Shown here: positions 25,078-34,106 of the stretch, piece by piece
How positions within the stretch are numbered: the first letter of the stretch is position 1
Layout: each line of letters begins with the position of its first letter
DNA from: Thermococcus barossii
GTDB taxonomy: Archaea; Methanobacteriota_B; Thermococci; Thermococcales; Thermococcaceae
NCBI RefSeq assembly: GCF_002214465.1
Contig: NZ_CP015101.1
Span: 689,013 to 753,012, forward strand
Reading direction: 5' to 3'
Length of the DNA: 64,000 nucleotides
The notes under the pieces: generated by a model
The model's database searches: none
What the model was told of the DNA's origin: nothing
The model's input: only the letters and a program-made list of their open reading frames with translations
Position numbers and translations under genes: made by a program

Positions 25078-25584
25078 TCAGTCCTCCAGACCGTACTCCC
25101 AGACTATTTTCGGCGGAAACTCGCCGCGTTTAAGCCTTTCGAGTATCTCCCTCGCGACGGAATAGGCGAAGTCTAAGGTACCTTTGTCAATTACGCCGTA
25201 GTTGAGGGCCATCTCAAGCTCGTCCTCGTCGAGGAGGAAAGCCTCGCCGTTCGGAAAGACGAAGATGTCAAGGAAGAGGTCCAGCATCTCTATCGTGTTT
25301 CCTTCGCGCTTCGTGTAGGCCAGAACGTCGATGTAGAGGCCTTTGAACTCACCGTTTTCGTCGTAGACTTTCAGGATGTCGTAGTTCTCCCCGATGAAAG
25401 CGAAGTAGACCATCACGTAGCCGTTCCGTATTACCTCAACGCCGTTCACTTTGAGGGGAGCGAGCATGCCCTCGAACTTCGCCTTGGCAACGATGATGTT
25501 GCCCAAGTCAGCTACTATCTCATCCTCCCTCTCCAGCAGGCGGTTTGGAAGGCGGCGGTAGAGGAGGTGAATTCCCCGGCCCAT
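25078..25584 (-). CDS. DUF402 domain protein
   Basis: 168 aa with the DUF402 (FAU-1-like) fold, with the KVYDENGEFKGLYIDV segment and the acidic VFPNGEAFLLDEDEL region near residues 110-125. Family members bind or cleave RNA or dephosphorylate nucleotides; a role in RNA metabolism is likely but not shown here. The start ATG lies about 30 bases from a TATA-like box shared with the divergent MNT gene, leaving only a very short leader. Confidence 0.8.
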   Translation of the reverse strand: MGRGIHLLYRRLPNRLLEREDEIVADLGNIIVAKAKFEGMLAPLKVNGVEVIRNGYVMVYFAFIGENYDILKVYDENGEFKGLYIDVLAYTKREGNTIEMLDLFLDIFVFPNGEAFLLDEDELEMALNYGVIDKGTLDFAYSVAREILERLKRGEFPPKIVWEYGLED

Positions 25585-25610
25585 TTCAACCGGAGATAAC
25601 TCCTGCTGAA

Positions 25611-25626
25611 CCTTTTTATACTTTCG
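25611..25626. promoter_or_regulatory. Shared (bidirectional) TATA-like box
   Basis: CTTTTTATAC lies 25-35 bases from the start codons of both divergent genes, DUF402 (minus, 25584) and MNT (plus, 25641). No other good TATA box is present in the 56-base gap, so both transcripts probably start from the same element and carry almost no leader. Confidence 0.45.
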
Positions 25627-25640
25627 TGTCGCACAAACGT

Positions 25641-25946
25641 ATGATGGCGCGGGTTACCCTCCTAGACATCGAGAACACCCTCCGGGCCCACAAGGAAGAA
25701 CTTAGGAAGCGCTTTGGGGTCAGTTCGATTGCCATCTTCGGCTCCTACGCCAGGGGAGAGCAGACCGAACTCAGCGACGTCGATATCCTCGTGGAGTTCG
25801 AGAGACCCATCGGGTGGGAGATAGTTGACTTGAAGGACTACTTGGAGTCCCTTCTCGGGGTTAAGGTGGACCTCGTTACCAAGAATGCAGCTATGAATAG
25901 AGAACGCTTCTGGGAGCACATAAAGGGGGACCTTGTCTATGTCTAA
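25641..25946 (+). CDS. MNT-type nucleotidyltransferase antitoxin
   Basis: 101 aa of the minimal nucleotidyltransferase family. The signature GSYARGEQTELSDVDILVEF (residues about 34-53) has the metal-binding Asp pair and the GSxARG loop. Such proteins neutralise HepT by AMPylating its Tyr, as shown in other systems. ATG 25641 is about 25 bases from the TATA-like box, so leaderless translation is likely; ATG 25644 is an alternative. The next gene overlaps its 3' end by 8 bases. Confidence 0.85.
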   Translation: MMARVTLLDIENTLRAHKEELRKRFGVSSIAIFGSYARGEQTELSDVDILVEFERPIGWEIVDLKDYLESLLGVKVDLVTKNAAMNRERFWEHIKGDLVYV

Positions 25947-26283
25947 GCGGGACCCCTGCCTGTTTTTGGACGACATACTTGAGGCGATTTTTAGAATTGA
26001 GGAGTACACCGAAGGTTATGAGTTCGAGGACTTCATAAGGGACAGGAAAACCGTTGATGCTGTTTTGAGGAATCTTGAAGTGATAGGTGAGGCCGCCAGG
26101 TATGTGCCGGAAGAAATAAAAGAGCAGCATGCGGATGTCCCCTGGAAGCGCATCATCGGGCTTAGAAACGTCGTCATTCATCACTACTTCGGTGTCGATT
26201 TGAATATCGTTTGGACGATAGTCCGCCTCCAGCTTCCAGACCTTAAGAAAAGTGTTGAAAAGATCGTGGAGGAACTGTGCTGA
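25939..26283 (+). CDS. HepT-type RNase toxin
   Basis: 114 aa of the HEPN/HepT family. The catalytic RxxxxHxY motif is present as RNVVIHHY near residue 78, so the toxin looks active. It overlaps the MNT antitoxin gene by 8 bases, in the usual order of these two-gene modules. ATG 25939 is chosen; a TTG at 25933 is possible. It ends 2 bases before the converging glycyl-tRNA synthetase gene. Confidence 0.85.
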   Translation: MSKRDPCLFLDDILEAIFRIEEYTEGYEFEDFIRDRKTVDAVLRNLEVIGEAARYVPEEIKEQHADVPWKRIIGLRNVVIHHYFGVDLNIVWTIVRLQLPDLKKSVEKIVEELC

Positions 26284-26285
26284 GC

Positions 26286-27998
26286 TCACTCTCCAAAAAT
26301 CAGCTCCCTGAGCTTCTCCGGCAGCTCTTCAATCTTCACCCTCGTCTGCTCCCTCGTGTCGCGGTCCCTTATCGTCACCGTGTTGTCCTCGGGCGTCTGG
26401 TTGTCGACGGTGACGCAGTAGGGGGTGCCTATCTCGTCGTAGCGCATGTACCTCCTTCCAACGGTGTCCTTTTCGTCGTAGACCGCTATGAAGCCGGCCT
26501 TCTGAAGGGTTCTGAAGACCTCGTAGGCTATGCTTTTGAGGGGCTCCTTGGCGACGAGCGGTAAAACTGCAACCTCGATCGGCGCCATGTCCTTCTTCAG
26601 CCTGAGGTACGTCCTGTCCTCCTCTATGACGAGGCTGTTCTCAAGGAGCAGGTAGAAGGGTCTGTCTATTCCAAAGCTCGGCTCAAGGACGTGGGGCACT
26701 ATCTTCTCGCCCGTTACCTTCTCCTCGACCTCTCTGATTATGAAGTCGTCCTTCTCCAGCTCGTAGCCCTCGATGGTTATCCTGCCGTCCCTCTCCAGCA
26801 CCTCCACCAAGTTCCTGAGCTTCTCCTCGTCCCAGCTCTGGATCAGCTCGTTTATCCTCTTGGCGTCCTTCTTCAGCTTCGGTCCGACGCGCTTCATGTT
26901 GAGGCTCACTTTGAGGCGCTTGACTATCTTGGGCTCATCGTAATGGATGAGGACGGTCAGGTCAGCCCCGCTCATCTTCATGTGCTTGCTGAGGTCGTAG
27001 TCACCGCGGTAGGCTATGCCGACGCACTCAATCCAGCCGAAGCGCTCGCTGTGTATCTCGACGTCCCAGGTGTCGCTCGAGTAGTGTGCCCTCTCCTCGG
27101 GCAGCTGCTGGCGGAACCGTATGGCCTTCTCGGGTATGCCGATGTCCAGGAGCGTCCTCTTGACCATGACCATGTAGTAGGCGAAGAAGGTGTTCATCAC
27201 GTAGCCCTTCTCAACGGCCTCCTCAGCGGTAAGCTCGACCATCCCGAGGTTCTTGAGCTGGTTTTCTATCGGGTAAAGGCGCAGAACCTCGTCCTTGACC
27301 TCGTCGAAGTGCGGATGAGCCGTTTCCTTCGGGTTGAAGAATATCTCTGCCTCCGCCTGCGTGAACTCCCTGAGGCGGAGCATGCCCTGTCTCGGCGAAA
27401 TCTCGTTGCGGTAGGCCTTGCCAATCTGGAACACACCGAAAGGTAACTTGTTCCTGGCGAAAGCGTTGAGGCGCCTGAAGTTAACGAAGATGCCCTGGGC
27501 GGTTTCGGGCCTCAGGTAGCCCTTCTGGTCGCCATAGGGACCAATCTTGGTCTCGAACATTAGATTGAAGTACCAGACGTCGCTCAGCTCGCCGCCGCAC
27601 TCCGGGCAGCGGATGTCGTGCTCGCGGATGAGGTTGGTAAGGTGCTCCGCGCTCATTCCCTCGGTGTCTATGCCGAGGGCCTCCTCGACGAGGTGGTCGG
27701 CCCTGAAGCGCGCGCCGCATTTCTTACACTCAACCAGCGGGTCAACGAACTTGTCAACGTGACCGCTCGCTATGAAGACCTTCTCAGGGGTTATGTCGGG
27801 AGTTTCCAGCTCGAAGAAGCCCTCCCTCTGGAAGGCTTCCCTTATTTTCTGCTCTATTTTCCTTTTTATCGTCGCTCCGAGAGGACCGTAATCGTAGAAA
27901 CCCCTCGCACCGCCGTAGATTTCAAAACTGCCCCAGGCAAAGCCTCTTCTCCTCATCAAATCCTGAAGAACCTCGTACTTGTCGGGCTTCTCTCCCAT
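26286..27998 (-). CDS. glyS: Glycyl-tRNA synthetase
   Basis: 570 aa, class II synthetase of the archaeal/eukaryotic alpha2 type; charges tRNA-Gly in the cytosol. Motif 1 (near the start, RRGFAWGSFEIYGGARGFYDYGPLG), motif 2 (FRNEISPRQGMLRLREFTQAE near residues 210-230) and motif 3 (SFGIDRPFYLLLE near 445) are present, along with a zinc-binding insertion (CKKC...CPEC, residues about 90-160). A C-terminal anticodon-binding domain follows. ATG 27998 is chosen because GGTGGTGAG precedes it. A TATA-like box is at about 28030-28040. Confidence 0.95.
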   Translation of the reverse strand: MGEKPDKYEVLQDLMRRRGFAWGSFEIYGGARGFYDYGPLGATIKRKIEQKIREAFQREGFFELETPDITPEKVFIASGHVDKFVDPLVECKKCGARFRADHLVEEALGIDTEGMSAEHLTNLIREHDIRCPECGGELSDVWYFNLMFETKIGPYGDQKGYLRPETAQGIFVNFRRLNAFARNKLPFGVFQIGKAYRNEISPRQGMLRLREFTQAEAEIFFNPKETAHPHFDEVKDEVLRLYPIENQLKNLGMVELTAEEAVEKGYVMNTFFAYYMVMVKRTLLDIGIPEKAIRFRQQLPEERAHYSSDTWDVEIHSERFGWIECVGIAYRGDYDLSKHMKMSGADLTVLIHYDEPKIVKRLKVSLNMKRVGPKLKKDAKRINELIQSWDEEKLRNLVEVLERDGRITIEGYELEKDDFIIREVEEKVTGEKIVPHVLEPSFGIDRPFYLLLENSLVIEEDRTYLRLKKDMAPIEVAVLPLVAKEPLKSIAYEVFRTLQKAGFIAVYDEKDTVGRRYMRYDEIGTPYCVTVDNQTPEDNTVTIRDRDTREQTRVKIEELPEKLRELIFGE

Positions 27999-28154
27999 CA
28001 CTCACCACCTGAAACTGGAGTAAGGCCATTTCATAAAAAGCTTTTGGGAGGAACGTTGTCCAACCGCCAAGTCCCGCGCCGAGGGGACGGAAAGAGTTAT
28101 AAACCGTTTCCCTCGTTATCGTTACGAGCTTTGATTATTTGGAGGTGCGTGAAA

Positions 28155-28385
28155 ATGGCGGAAAGACCACTTGATGTTATTCACAGGTCGCTTGACAAGG
28201 ACGTGCTCGTGCTCCTGAAGAGGGGTTCCGAGTTCAGGGGTAAGCTCATTGGTTACGACATCCACCTGAACGTCGTCCTCGCCGATGCTGCTCTCATTCA
28301 GGACGGCGAGGTCGTTAAGAAGTACGGTAAAATCGTCATCAGGGGAGACAACGTTCTGGCCATTTCCCCTGTCGAGATTGAGTGA
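28155..28385 (+). CDS. Lsm/Sm-like archaeal RNA-binding protein
   Basis: 76 aa. Sm1 motif LLKRGSEFRGKLIGYDIHLNVVL and Sm2 motif IVIRGDNVLAIS identify an archaeal LSm protein that forms heptameric rings on U-rich RNA. ATG 28155 is preceded by GGAGGTG; a TATA-like TTATAAA is at about 28095-28102. L37e follows 27 bases downstream, the usual archaeal arrangement of the two genes. Confidence 0.95.
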   Translation: MAERPLDVIHRSLDKDVLVLLKRGSEFRGKLIGYDIHLNVVLADAALIQDGEVVKKYGKIVIRGDNVLAISPVEIE

Positions 28386-28412
28386 AGCTTAGCGAGTTAG
28401 TGGGGTGATACC

Positions 28413-28601
28413 ATGGGAAGCGGGACTGCACCGAAGGGCAGGAGGAACCACACTCCAACTCACATTAAGTGCAGGCGCTGCGGAAGGCGCGCCTACAACG
28501 TCAAGAAGGGCTACTGCGCCGCTTGTGGCTTCGGCAGGAGCAGGCGCATGAGGAAGTACAGCTGGTCCCACAAGTGGAAGAAAAAGAGAAACCTCCTCTA
28601 A
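28413..28601 (+). CDS. 50S ribosomal protein L37e
   Basis: 62 aa, usual length, with a C2C2 zinc ribbon ([10 protein letters not shown] and CAACGFGRS) and a basic C-terminus rich in Arg/Lys/Trp. A component of the large ribosomal subunit. GGGGTGAT precedes the ATG. A T-rich stretch just after the stop (28604-28622) is a probable terminator for the Lsm-L37e transcript. Confidence 0.97.
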   Translation: MGSGTAPKGRRNHTPTHIKCRRCGRRAYNVKKGYCAACGFGRSRRMRKYSWSHKWKKKRNLL

Positions 28602-28622
28602 ACCCTTTTCTTTTCCTTTGAT
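28602..28622 (+). terminator. T-rich terminator after L37e
   Basis: CCCTTTTCTTTTCCTTTGATTT immediately follows the L37e stop; several T runs, no hairpin needed. Confidence 0.45.
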
Positions 28623-28691
28623 TTGAGCCTTCTCTGCACCGCAATCCTTATTAACTTCTACAGGCACTTCATCGTTTAGAGGGACGTCTTA

Positions 28692-30062
28692 ATGATACAC
28701 CTCAACGAAGACCAGCGAAGGCTCTGGAAGCTCGCCTGGCCGGCAATCATGGGCAACATATCCCAGACCCTTCTCAACCTAGTTGACATGATGATGGTCG
28801 GTCAGCTCGGTGCCCTGGCGGTGGCCGCAGTGGGCCTTGGGGGGCAGGTGAGCTGGTTCATGATGCCTATAATGGCCGCCGTGGCTACCGGAACCCTCGC
28901 GCTGGTGGCCAGGTTCGTTGGGGCCAAAGACGATGCCAACGCGACCCTTGCACTGGAACAGAGCCTCTACCTTGCTTTCCTCCTGGGAATTCCCGTCATG
29001 TTCTTCGGATGGTTCTTGGGCGATGACATCCTCCGGATAATGGGGGCCAAACCGGACGTGGTTGCCCTCGGCTACGAGTACATCAAAGTGGTCTTCGCCT
29101 TCTACCCGATACGGTTTGCCGGCTTCACGGCCTTTGCCGCTCTCAGGGGGGCGGGGGACACAAGAACGCCCATGAAGCTCGGCATCTTGATGAACGTCAT
29201 CAACGCGACCTTTGACTACCTCCTCATCTTTGGAAAACTGGGCTTCCCCGAGCTCGGCCCGGTCGGTGCCGCCTGGGCCTCGGGGCTGGGTATAACGGTC
29301 TCTTTTCTCATCGGCCTCTATCTCCTCTGGAGCGGCAAGCTCGTGCTCCGGTTTAAACCCAGCTGGTCGTTCCACCTAGACATGGCGAAGCGTATTCTGC
29401 GCATAGGCGTCCCCACGATGGTCGAGCGCGGTATATTCAGCTTCTACAACCTGCTGTACATGAGCATAGTCACCCGCTTCGGAACCCTTGCACTGGCGGC
29501 CCATCAGATAGGACTGCGCGTCGAGAGCATCGCGTACATGCCAGCGTTTGGCTTTAACGTCGCAACATCTGCCCTGGTTGGCCAGAGTCTCGGGGAGGGA
29601 AACCCTGAGAAGGCCGAGCGCACCGTTTATGAGGCCCTTAAGATGGTAGGTCTTTTCATGGGGTTCATGGCGGTTATCCTGATAGTCTTCCCGCGCTACC
29701 TCGTCATGCCGTTCATAAGCCCGAACGACCCCAACTACGGCGAGGTCCTCCGTCTGGCGAGCATATACCTGATAATCGTTGGAATAAGTGAGATACCCCT
29801 CGGCTGGCTCTTCGTCCTCGGAGGTGCGCTGAGGGGAGCTGGCGATACAAAGACCCCGATGTACATCACCGCCACCAGCAAGCTCCTCTTCCGCATAGTT
29901 CCCGCTTACCTGCTCGGCTTTGGCTTCACGATAGGCCCGATACACTTCGAGGGCCTCGGAGTAATAGCGGCGTGGATAGCGATGAGCCTCGAAACCTTCA
30001 CCACCGCGGCCCTCTTCTGGTGGGCGTTCAAGAGGGGCAGGTGGAAGTACGTGAAGGTGTGA
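28692..30062 (+). CDS. MATE-family multidrug/cation antiporter
   Basis: 456 aa, 12 hydrophobic segments in two similar halves, as in NorM-like MATE exporters. Typical signatures include LVDMMMVGQLG in helix 1, RGAGDTRTPM and RGAGDTKTPM in the two halves. It would export organic cations in exchange for Na+ or H+. Start is ATG 28692 with GAGGG upstream; the TATA-like box (CCTTATTAAC) is at about 28646-28655. No neighbour suggests the substrate. Confidence 0.92.
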   Translation: MIHLNEDQRRLWKLAWPAIMGNISQTLLNLVDMMMVGQLGALAVAAVGLGGQVSWFMMPIMAAVATGTLALVARFVGAKDDANATLALEQSLYLAFLLGIPVMFFGWFLGDDILRIMGAKPDVVALGYEYIKVVFAFYPIRFAGFTAFAALRGAGDTRTPMKLGILMNVINATFDYLLIFGKLGFPELGPVGAAWASGLGITVSFLIGLYLLWSGKLVLRFKPSWSFHLDMAKRILRIGVPTMVERGIFSFYNLLYMSIVTRFGTLALAAHQIGLRVESIAYMPAFGFNVATSALVGQSLGEGNPEKAERTVYEALKMVGLFMGFMAVILIVFPRYLVMPFISPNDPNYGEVLRLASIYLIIVGISEIPLGWLFVLGGALRGAGDTKTPMYITATSKLLFRIVPAYLLGFGFTIGPIHFEGLGVIAAWIAMSLETFTTAALFWWAFKRGRWKYVKV

Positions 30063-30109
30063 CGGTAACGTTGATATCTCCGTAATGCGTTCTTGTAAAC
30101 GGTGGTTGT

Positions 30110-30331
30110 GTGGCCGTGATAATCATTCGCGTCCCGGATGAGCTAAAGGAGAAGATGAAGAAGTACGACATCAACTGGAGCGAGGAGATACGGCGGTTCA
30201 TAGAGCAAAAGATTAGAGATGAAGAAAAGGCAAAATTGCTCGACGAAATTGACTCCTTCCTCAAAAGCGTTCCCACGCTTGAAAGAGGAAAGGCCACAAA
30301 GCTTGTGAGGGATTCCCGTGATAGTAATTGA
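30110..30331 (+). CDS. VapB-type antitoxin
   Basis: 73 aa. A short basic protein with an N-terminal beta-strand (IIIRVPDELKEKM) and helical C-terminus, as in archaeal VapB/CopG-like antitoxins. The start is GTG 30110 with GGTGGT directly upstream. The 3' end overlaps by 14 bases the GTG that would start the VapC toxin. The reading frame is intact, although the toxin is not. Confidence 0.7.
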   Translation: MAVIIIRVPDELKEKMKKYDINWSEEIRRFIEQKIRDEEKAKLLDEIDSFLKSVPTLERGKATKLVRDSRDSN

Positions 30332-30719
30332 CACCTGCCCTCATGAAGTATCTCCTGAAAGAAGAGGGGTGGGAGACGGTTTCGGAATTCCTTAGAAAGA
30401 GCGGAGATTTGGTCTCGCTGGAAATGGCGCTGATTGAGGGTGCTAATGCCGTGTGGAAAAGGTACAACCTGTACAAGGACATATCCATTGAAACTGCCCA
30501 GAAAATACTGGACTATCTCCATGCCACCAAGGGTATAATACTGTACGAAAATCCGCTTCAATATCTCCCTGAGGGGGAGAAAATAGCCTTGGAGCACAAA
30601 ATCACTGTTTATGACGCCCTCTACATAGCCCAGGCCCTCAAGTGCGGCAGGCTCGCCACCAGCGATGAAAAGCAGGGAAAACAGCGAAAAAGCTCGGCGT
30701 CGAGGTGTTCTATCTTTAA
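30318..30719 (+). pseudogene. VapC-type PIN-domain toxin, broken by two frameshifts
   Basis: A PIN-domain ribonuclease reading frame can be recovered only across two shifts. From GTG 30318 the frame reads MIVIDT and then goes out of phase at about 30336; expected VapC continues SALMKYLL, which needs two more bases. From ATG 30343 the frame then runs intact through LIEGANAVWKRY and YDALYIAQALKCGRLATSDEK, keeping the catalytic acidic residues, to about 30680. A second shift (one base short in the A run near 30678-30682) moves the ending, TAKKLGVEVFYL and stop at 30719, into another frame. Read in one frame it ends in unrelated residues. Sequencing error is possible, but the antitoxin is intact. 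Confidence 0.65.
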
Positions 30720-31810
30720 AGCGCCGAGACATTGAAGAGGGCCTCCATAAGCCGGCCGAAGAGGTAGCTCAGGAACGCCGCCCCGAGGCCGGTCGCCACC
30801 ATCTCCGCGACCTTCTTCCTGATGGAGATTCCCGAGAGAAGCGATATCAGCGTCGCCACCACCGCCAGTACGGAGCCGGCGAGGAGTATAGAGAACGGAA
30901 GCGCGGTTAGCGAGCTGGAGGCGAGGAAGTAGGGCGTAACCGGAAAGACCACGCCGAGAAGATAAGCAAGACCGGTGTAGATGGCCGCCCTTATCTCGTT
31001 CTCTTCCGCCTCGGGAAGGAGGAGCTGCATTATTGCCTCGCTGTTGTCTGCCAGTTCACCGGCGACCTCCCTCGCGACCTCCTCAGGCATTCCACCTTCG
31101 ACGAGCTTCTCCACCAGCTCTTCAGCGGCCCTCTCTGGGGAGACCCTGAAGAGAACCTCCATCCTATCGCGGATGGATTCCTTAATCTGCCTCTGGGAGC
31201 GGACTGAAACGAATGTTCCTATGGCCATCGAGAGCGCGCCGGCAACACCGACGATCAGGCCGCTTATTCCAACGAGCTGGGGGTTGTTCGGGTAAACCGC
31301 GGAGAGACCGGTGACGGCACCGAGTATCTCAACGAGACCGTCGTTCATGCCCAGAACCAGGTCGCGGGTGTTCTCGACGTGGAAGCGCTCCTTGCTCTCG
31401 TAGAAGAACTTCTCGTGCTCCAGCTCGTCGAGGATAACCTCTTTGATCTCCTCCATCTCTTCCTCGCTGAACCTGTCGGCGTAGGTGGTGAGATACTTGA
31501 AGTACTTCTGAATTGCACTGTTCTCGCCCATCTCAAGGAGAGAAGCTACCGAGCCGGGGCCGAGGAGCTTTCTCAGGAGCTTGACTGAGAAGATGGTCAG
31601 CCTCTTTACGGAAGGTTTTGGAACCTCACCGCCGTGTCGCTTTATGAAGTCGTGCCAGAACTTGGCGTGCTTTGATTCTATGTTCGAGAGCCTCAGAAAT
31701 TCCTTCCTTATCTCCTCGTCCTTCTCTATCTTCGCCAGCTGGGCGTAGAGAACCGAGTCAGCGTACTCATCCCTGTAAAAGTCCCTTGCGAGCCTTATCA
31801 TCTCGTCCAT
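30716..31810 (-). CDS. Ferritin-like/VIT family iron or manganese transporter
   Basis: 364 aa. N-terminal ferritin-like (rubrerythrin-type) domain, residues about 1-135, with the diiron ligand motifs NIESKHAKF (ExxH) and LDELEHEKFF (ExxH); C-terminal VIT1/CCC1 membrane domain (about 145-364) with five hydrophobic segments and the VLGMNDGLVEILGAV signature. Such proteins bind iron in the ferritin-like part and move it across the membrane. ATG 31810 is chosen because GGTGAGGG precedes it; an ATG at 31825 is less likely. Its stop overlaps the broken VapC gene, with which it converges. Confidence 0.9.
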   Translation of the reverse strand: MDEMIRLARDFYRDEYADSVLYAQLAKIEKDEEIRKEFLRLSNIESKHAKFWHDFIKRHGGEVPKPSVKRLTIFSVKLLRKLLGPGSVASLLEMGENSAIQKYFKYLTTYADRFSEEEMEEIKEVILDELEHEKFFYESKERFHVENTRDLVLGMNDGLVEILGAVTGLSAVYPNNPQLVGISGLIVGVAGALSMAIGTFVSVRSQRQIKESIRDRMEVLFRVSPERAAEELVEKLVEGGMPEEVAREVAGELADNSEAIMQLLLPEAEENEIRAAIYTGLAYLLGVVFPVTPYFLASSSLTALPFSILLAGSVLAVVATLISLLSGISIRKKVAEMVATGLGAAFLSYLFGRLMEALFNVSAL

Positions 31811-31858
31811 TCCCTCACCCCTCAATGGAGAACGGTGAAGTGGTTAAATGAATATCGG

Positions 31859-32995
31859 CTACTTCAGGGGCTTCATGGCCTCAAGCACAGCATCAAAGGG
31901 TGCGTCCGTTTTTATTGCAGTGGGGGAGAAGTGCGTCCTCGTCGCACGGTAGCCGATTTCACGGAGGGCCTCGATCACATCGGCGAGCTTCCCGACCTGA
32001 AGGCCGTTCCTCCTCGCGAGGGCGTGCGTGTCGTAGTGGAAGGGGAGGTCGAGTTCTTTGGCGAGGACTTCGAGAAACGGGAGGGTCTTTTTGTGGGCGA
32101 GGGCTTTTTTCTCCGCCAGCTTCAGCGTCTCCTCCACGAATCTCTGCTCCTTGAGGGGACCGAGCCAGAGGGGGCCGTGTGAGGGTAACCTCTCCGGGAG
32201 AAAACCCGTCTCGTACTCGAAGCGTCCGCTGGCTTCCTGCCTGAGGTAGCCAAGCATGGAAACGCTCCTGTCAGCCTTTTTCGCACCGCTCCTGAGCCTT
32301 AAAAACGCTCTGAAGTAGTGGTCGCGGTAATATGCGAGGAGAACCTCGACGCCGAGGTCGTACTTCGCCGCGTATCTGACGACCGTCCCTATGAGAATCC
32401 TCAGCCCGGCCTCATGGCAGAGCTCGCCCCTTATCGGCTCGGCGAGGTACTTCCTCCTGCAGGCCTGCCTGTAGGCGCCGCATAGGACGCCTGTGTCTGT
32501 AGCTGTTACTGCCAGAACCCCCCGCCTTTTCACGCTCCTCAAGGCTGTGTCGAGGAACTCAACCGGCGAACCGAAGGGGTCCAAGTCCAGAAAGTCGAAG
32601 TAGCGGAACTTCTCGGCCATCAGCCTGTTGGCATCGTCGTGGTTGGCCACCACCGTTTTCTCGCCGCGAAAGACGAACCTCCTCTCACCGAGCATCTCGC
32701 CCTCAACGCCGAGGTTCCTCCTGGCGTTTTCCAGAATCAGGCGGAATGCATCTTCGCTTATGTCGTTCAGCCAGACCTCCCCCGCTGGGGTCTCAAGGGC
32801 GTAACGAATGCCCCTTATCCCCGTCGCGGAGAGGGCGTCGAGAACCCTTCCGGGCTTGAGCACGCTAACAGCTAGGACACTTATGTCCCTGTTGAGCGCC
32901 ATCACGGGGTTGTAAAAGACCGGGGCGTCGTATATCCTCTCAGCCTTTGGGACAAGTATTCTCGCGGATCCCTCGCGAACTTCCATCAGTTCCAT
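31859..32995 (-). CDS. trm1: tRNA (guanine(26)-N2)-dimethyltransferase
   Basis: 378 aa. Rossmann-type SAM methyltransferase that makes N2,N2-dimethylguanosine at tRNA position 26 in archaea. Family motifs: [17 protein letters not shown] near residue 28, [14 protein letters not shown] (SAM loop) near 55, [16 protein letters not shown] near 137, and [11 protein letters not shown]. The C-terminal RNA-binding part is complete. GGTGAGA lies upstream of the ATG. It is followed by no same-strand neighbour closer than 50 bases. Confidence 0.95.
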   Translation of the reverse strand: MELMEVREGSARILVPKAERIYDAPVFYNPVMALNRDISVLAVSVLKPGRVLDALSATGIRGIRYALETPAGEVWLNDISEDAFRLILENARRNLGVEGEMLGERRFVFRGEKTVVANHDDANRLMAEKFRYFDFLDLDPFGSPVEFLDTALRSVKRRGVLAVTATDTGVLCGAYRQACRRKYLAEPIRGELCHEAGLRILIGTVVRYAAKYDLGVEVLLAYYRDHYFRAFLRLRSGAKKADRSVSMLGYLRQEASGRFEYETGFLPERLPSHGPLWLGPLKEQRFVEETLKLAEKKALAHKKTLPFLEVLAKELDLPFHYDTHALARRNGLQVGKLADVIEALREIGYRATRTHFSPTAIKTDAPFDAVLEAMKPLK

Positions 32996-33027
32996 TCTCT
33001 CACCGGAGAAAGAAAAGGTTGGAGGGT

Positions 33028-33294
33028 TTAAAGGATTTCGACGTAGTCCCCAAGGGCCTGTCCGGGCAGGCCAGGTTTGAAATAGGCCTTGACCTCGCCC
33101 CTGTTGCCATGAGTCCTGAGGATTTTGCCGTACATCTTCCTGCCGGTAGGGGTTCTCCAGACGACCCTCCTGCCTATGAGCCTTGAAGCCGCGTTCCTGT
33201 CGTCGATGCCGAGGGGCTTCAGAATCATGTGGTGGTTGTCTTGGTGCTCCTTGGTTCCGGCGTAGGCAAGGACGAGAGCCTTTCCCCTGGCCAT
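33028..33294 (-). CDS. 50S ribosomal protein L35Ae
   Basis: 88 aa, with [19 protein letters not shown] near the start and [28 protein letters not shown] in the middle, the hallmark of archaeal/eukaryotic L35Ae. ATG 33294 is preceded by GAGGTGAG; a longer frame start at 33309 is not favoured. Small-subunit or stress links are not evident from neighbours. Confidence 0.95.
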   Translation of the reverse strand: MARGKALVLAYAGTKEHQDNHHMILKPLGIDDRNAASRLIGRRVVWRTPTGRKMYGKILRTHGNRGEVKAYFKPGLPGQALGDYVEIL

Positions 33295-33335
33295 CGCCCT
33301 CACCTCCACCGAAGGGGGTTCGCGGGGTGGAATTT

Positions 33336-34004
33336 TTAAGTTTTATCCCCTCCGGCGAACGCCGAGAGTCCCTCGTCTATCTCCAGAATCTCTCTGAGAG
33401 ACTTGATTTTGAGGAAATTCTGTCTCTCGAACAGGAGCGCGACGTCGCTCTTGTATGGAGATGCTTTCTGGACGAGGAGGGTGTTTTCGTCGAGGATGTA
33501 GGTGAACCTGCTCGGACTGTCGTCCACCCAGACAAAGGGCTCATCCGGATAAAATTCCCTCAGGGTCTGGAACTTCTTGAGCATGTCCTTTGTGCCCCTG
33601 AATGTTATCACTTCATCGAACTCGTCGTACCAGTCCGTCTTCTTCATGAAGATTACCTTCCCGCCGGGATAAGTGTGCTCGCCGGAGAAGCTTATGACGC
33701 GCCGTCCCCGAGCCCTGAGCTCCCTAATAACTCTCCTCGCGTGGGGAAAGTCCTTGATGTATCTCGGCATGAGTTTGTAGTACTCGTGTATCGTGCCCTG
33801 GGCAACGAGCTCGTGGATGACGCCGAGATACTGGTATGTGAGCTTCCCCTTGATGAAGAGAAAGAGGGCCTTGTAGTAGTCATCGTAGAGGTCGCTCTCT
33901 ATCACAGCAGGGATGGTCTTTTCGATGGCTATTCGAAGGGCCTTTTCAACTGCCTCTGTGCTGTCCACGAGGGTTCCATCGAAATCAAAGAGGTACGTCA
34001 CCAT
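33336..34004 (-). CDS. HAD-superfamily hydrolase
   Basis: 222 aa. HAD phosphatase with motif [13 protein letters not shown] at the start, motif II ISFSGEH near residue 115, Lys and motif [12 protein letters not shown] near 165. The cap between motifs I and II is helical. Substrate unknown; phosphoglycolate-type phosphatases are related in size. ATG 34004 is chosen (GTG 34019 is an alternative in frame). A TATA-like TTATAAC near 34024-34031 (minus) suggests a very short leader. Confidence 0.85.
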   Translation of the reverse strand: MVTYLFDFDGTLVDSTEAVEKALRIAIEKTIPAVIESDLYDDYYKALFLFIKGKLTYQYLGVIHELVAQGTIHEYYKLMPRYIKDFPHARRVIRELRARGRRVISFSGEHTYPGGKVIFMKKTDWYDEFDEVITFRGTKDMLKKFQTLREFYPDEPFVWVDDSPSRFTYILDENTLLVQKASPYKSDVALLFERQNFLKIKSLREILEIDEGLSAFAGGDKT

Positions 34005-34106
34005 GCCATTATGTATCACTGACGGGGTTATAACCTTTCCCGTCTCACGGAGATGCCCGAAAGGGTTTTATTGGTGGCAGGGTTAGGGGGAACTGGTGGT
34101 TGTCGG

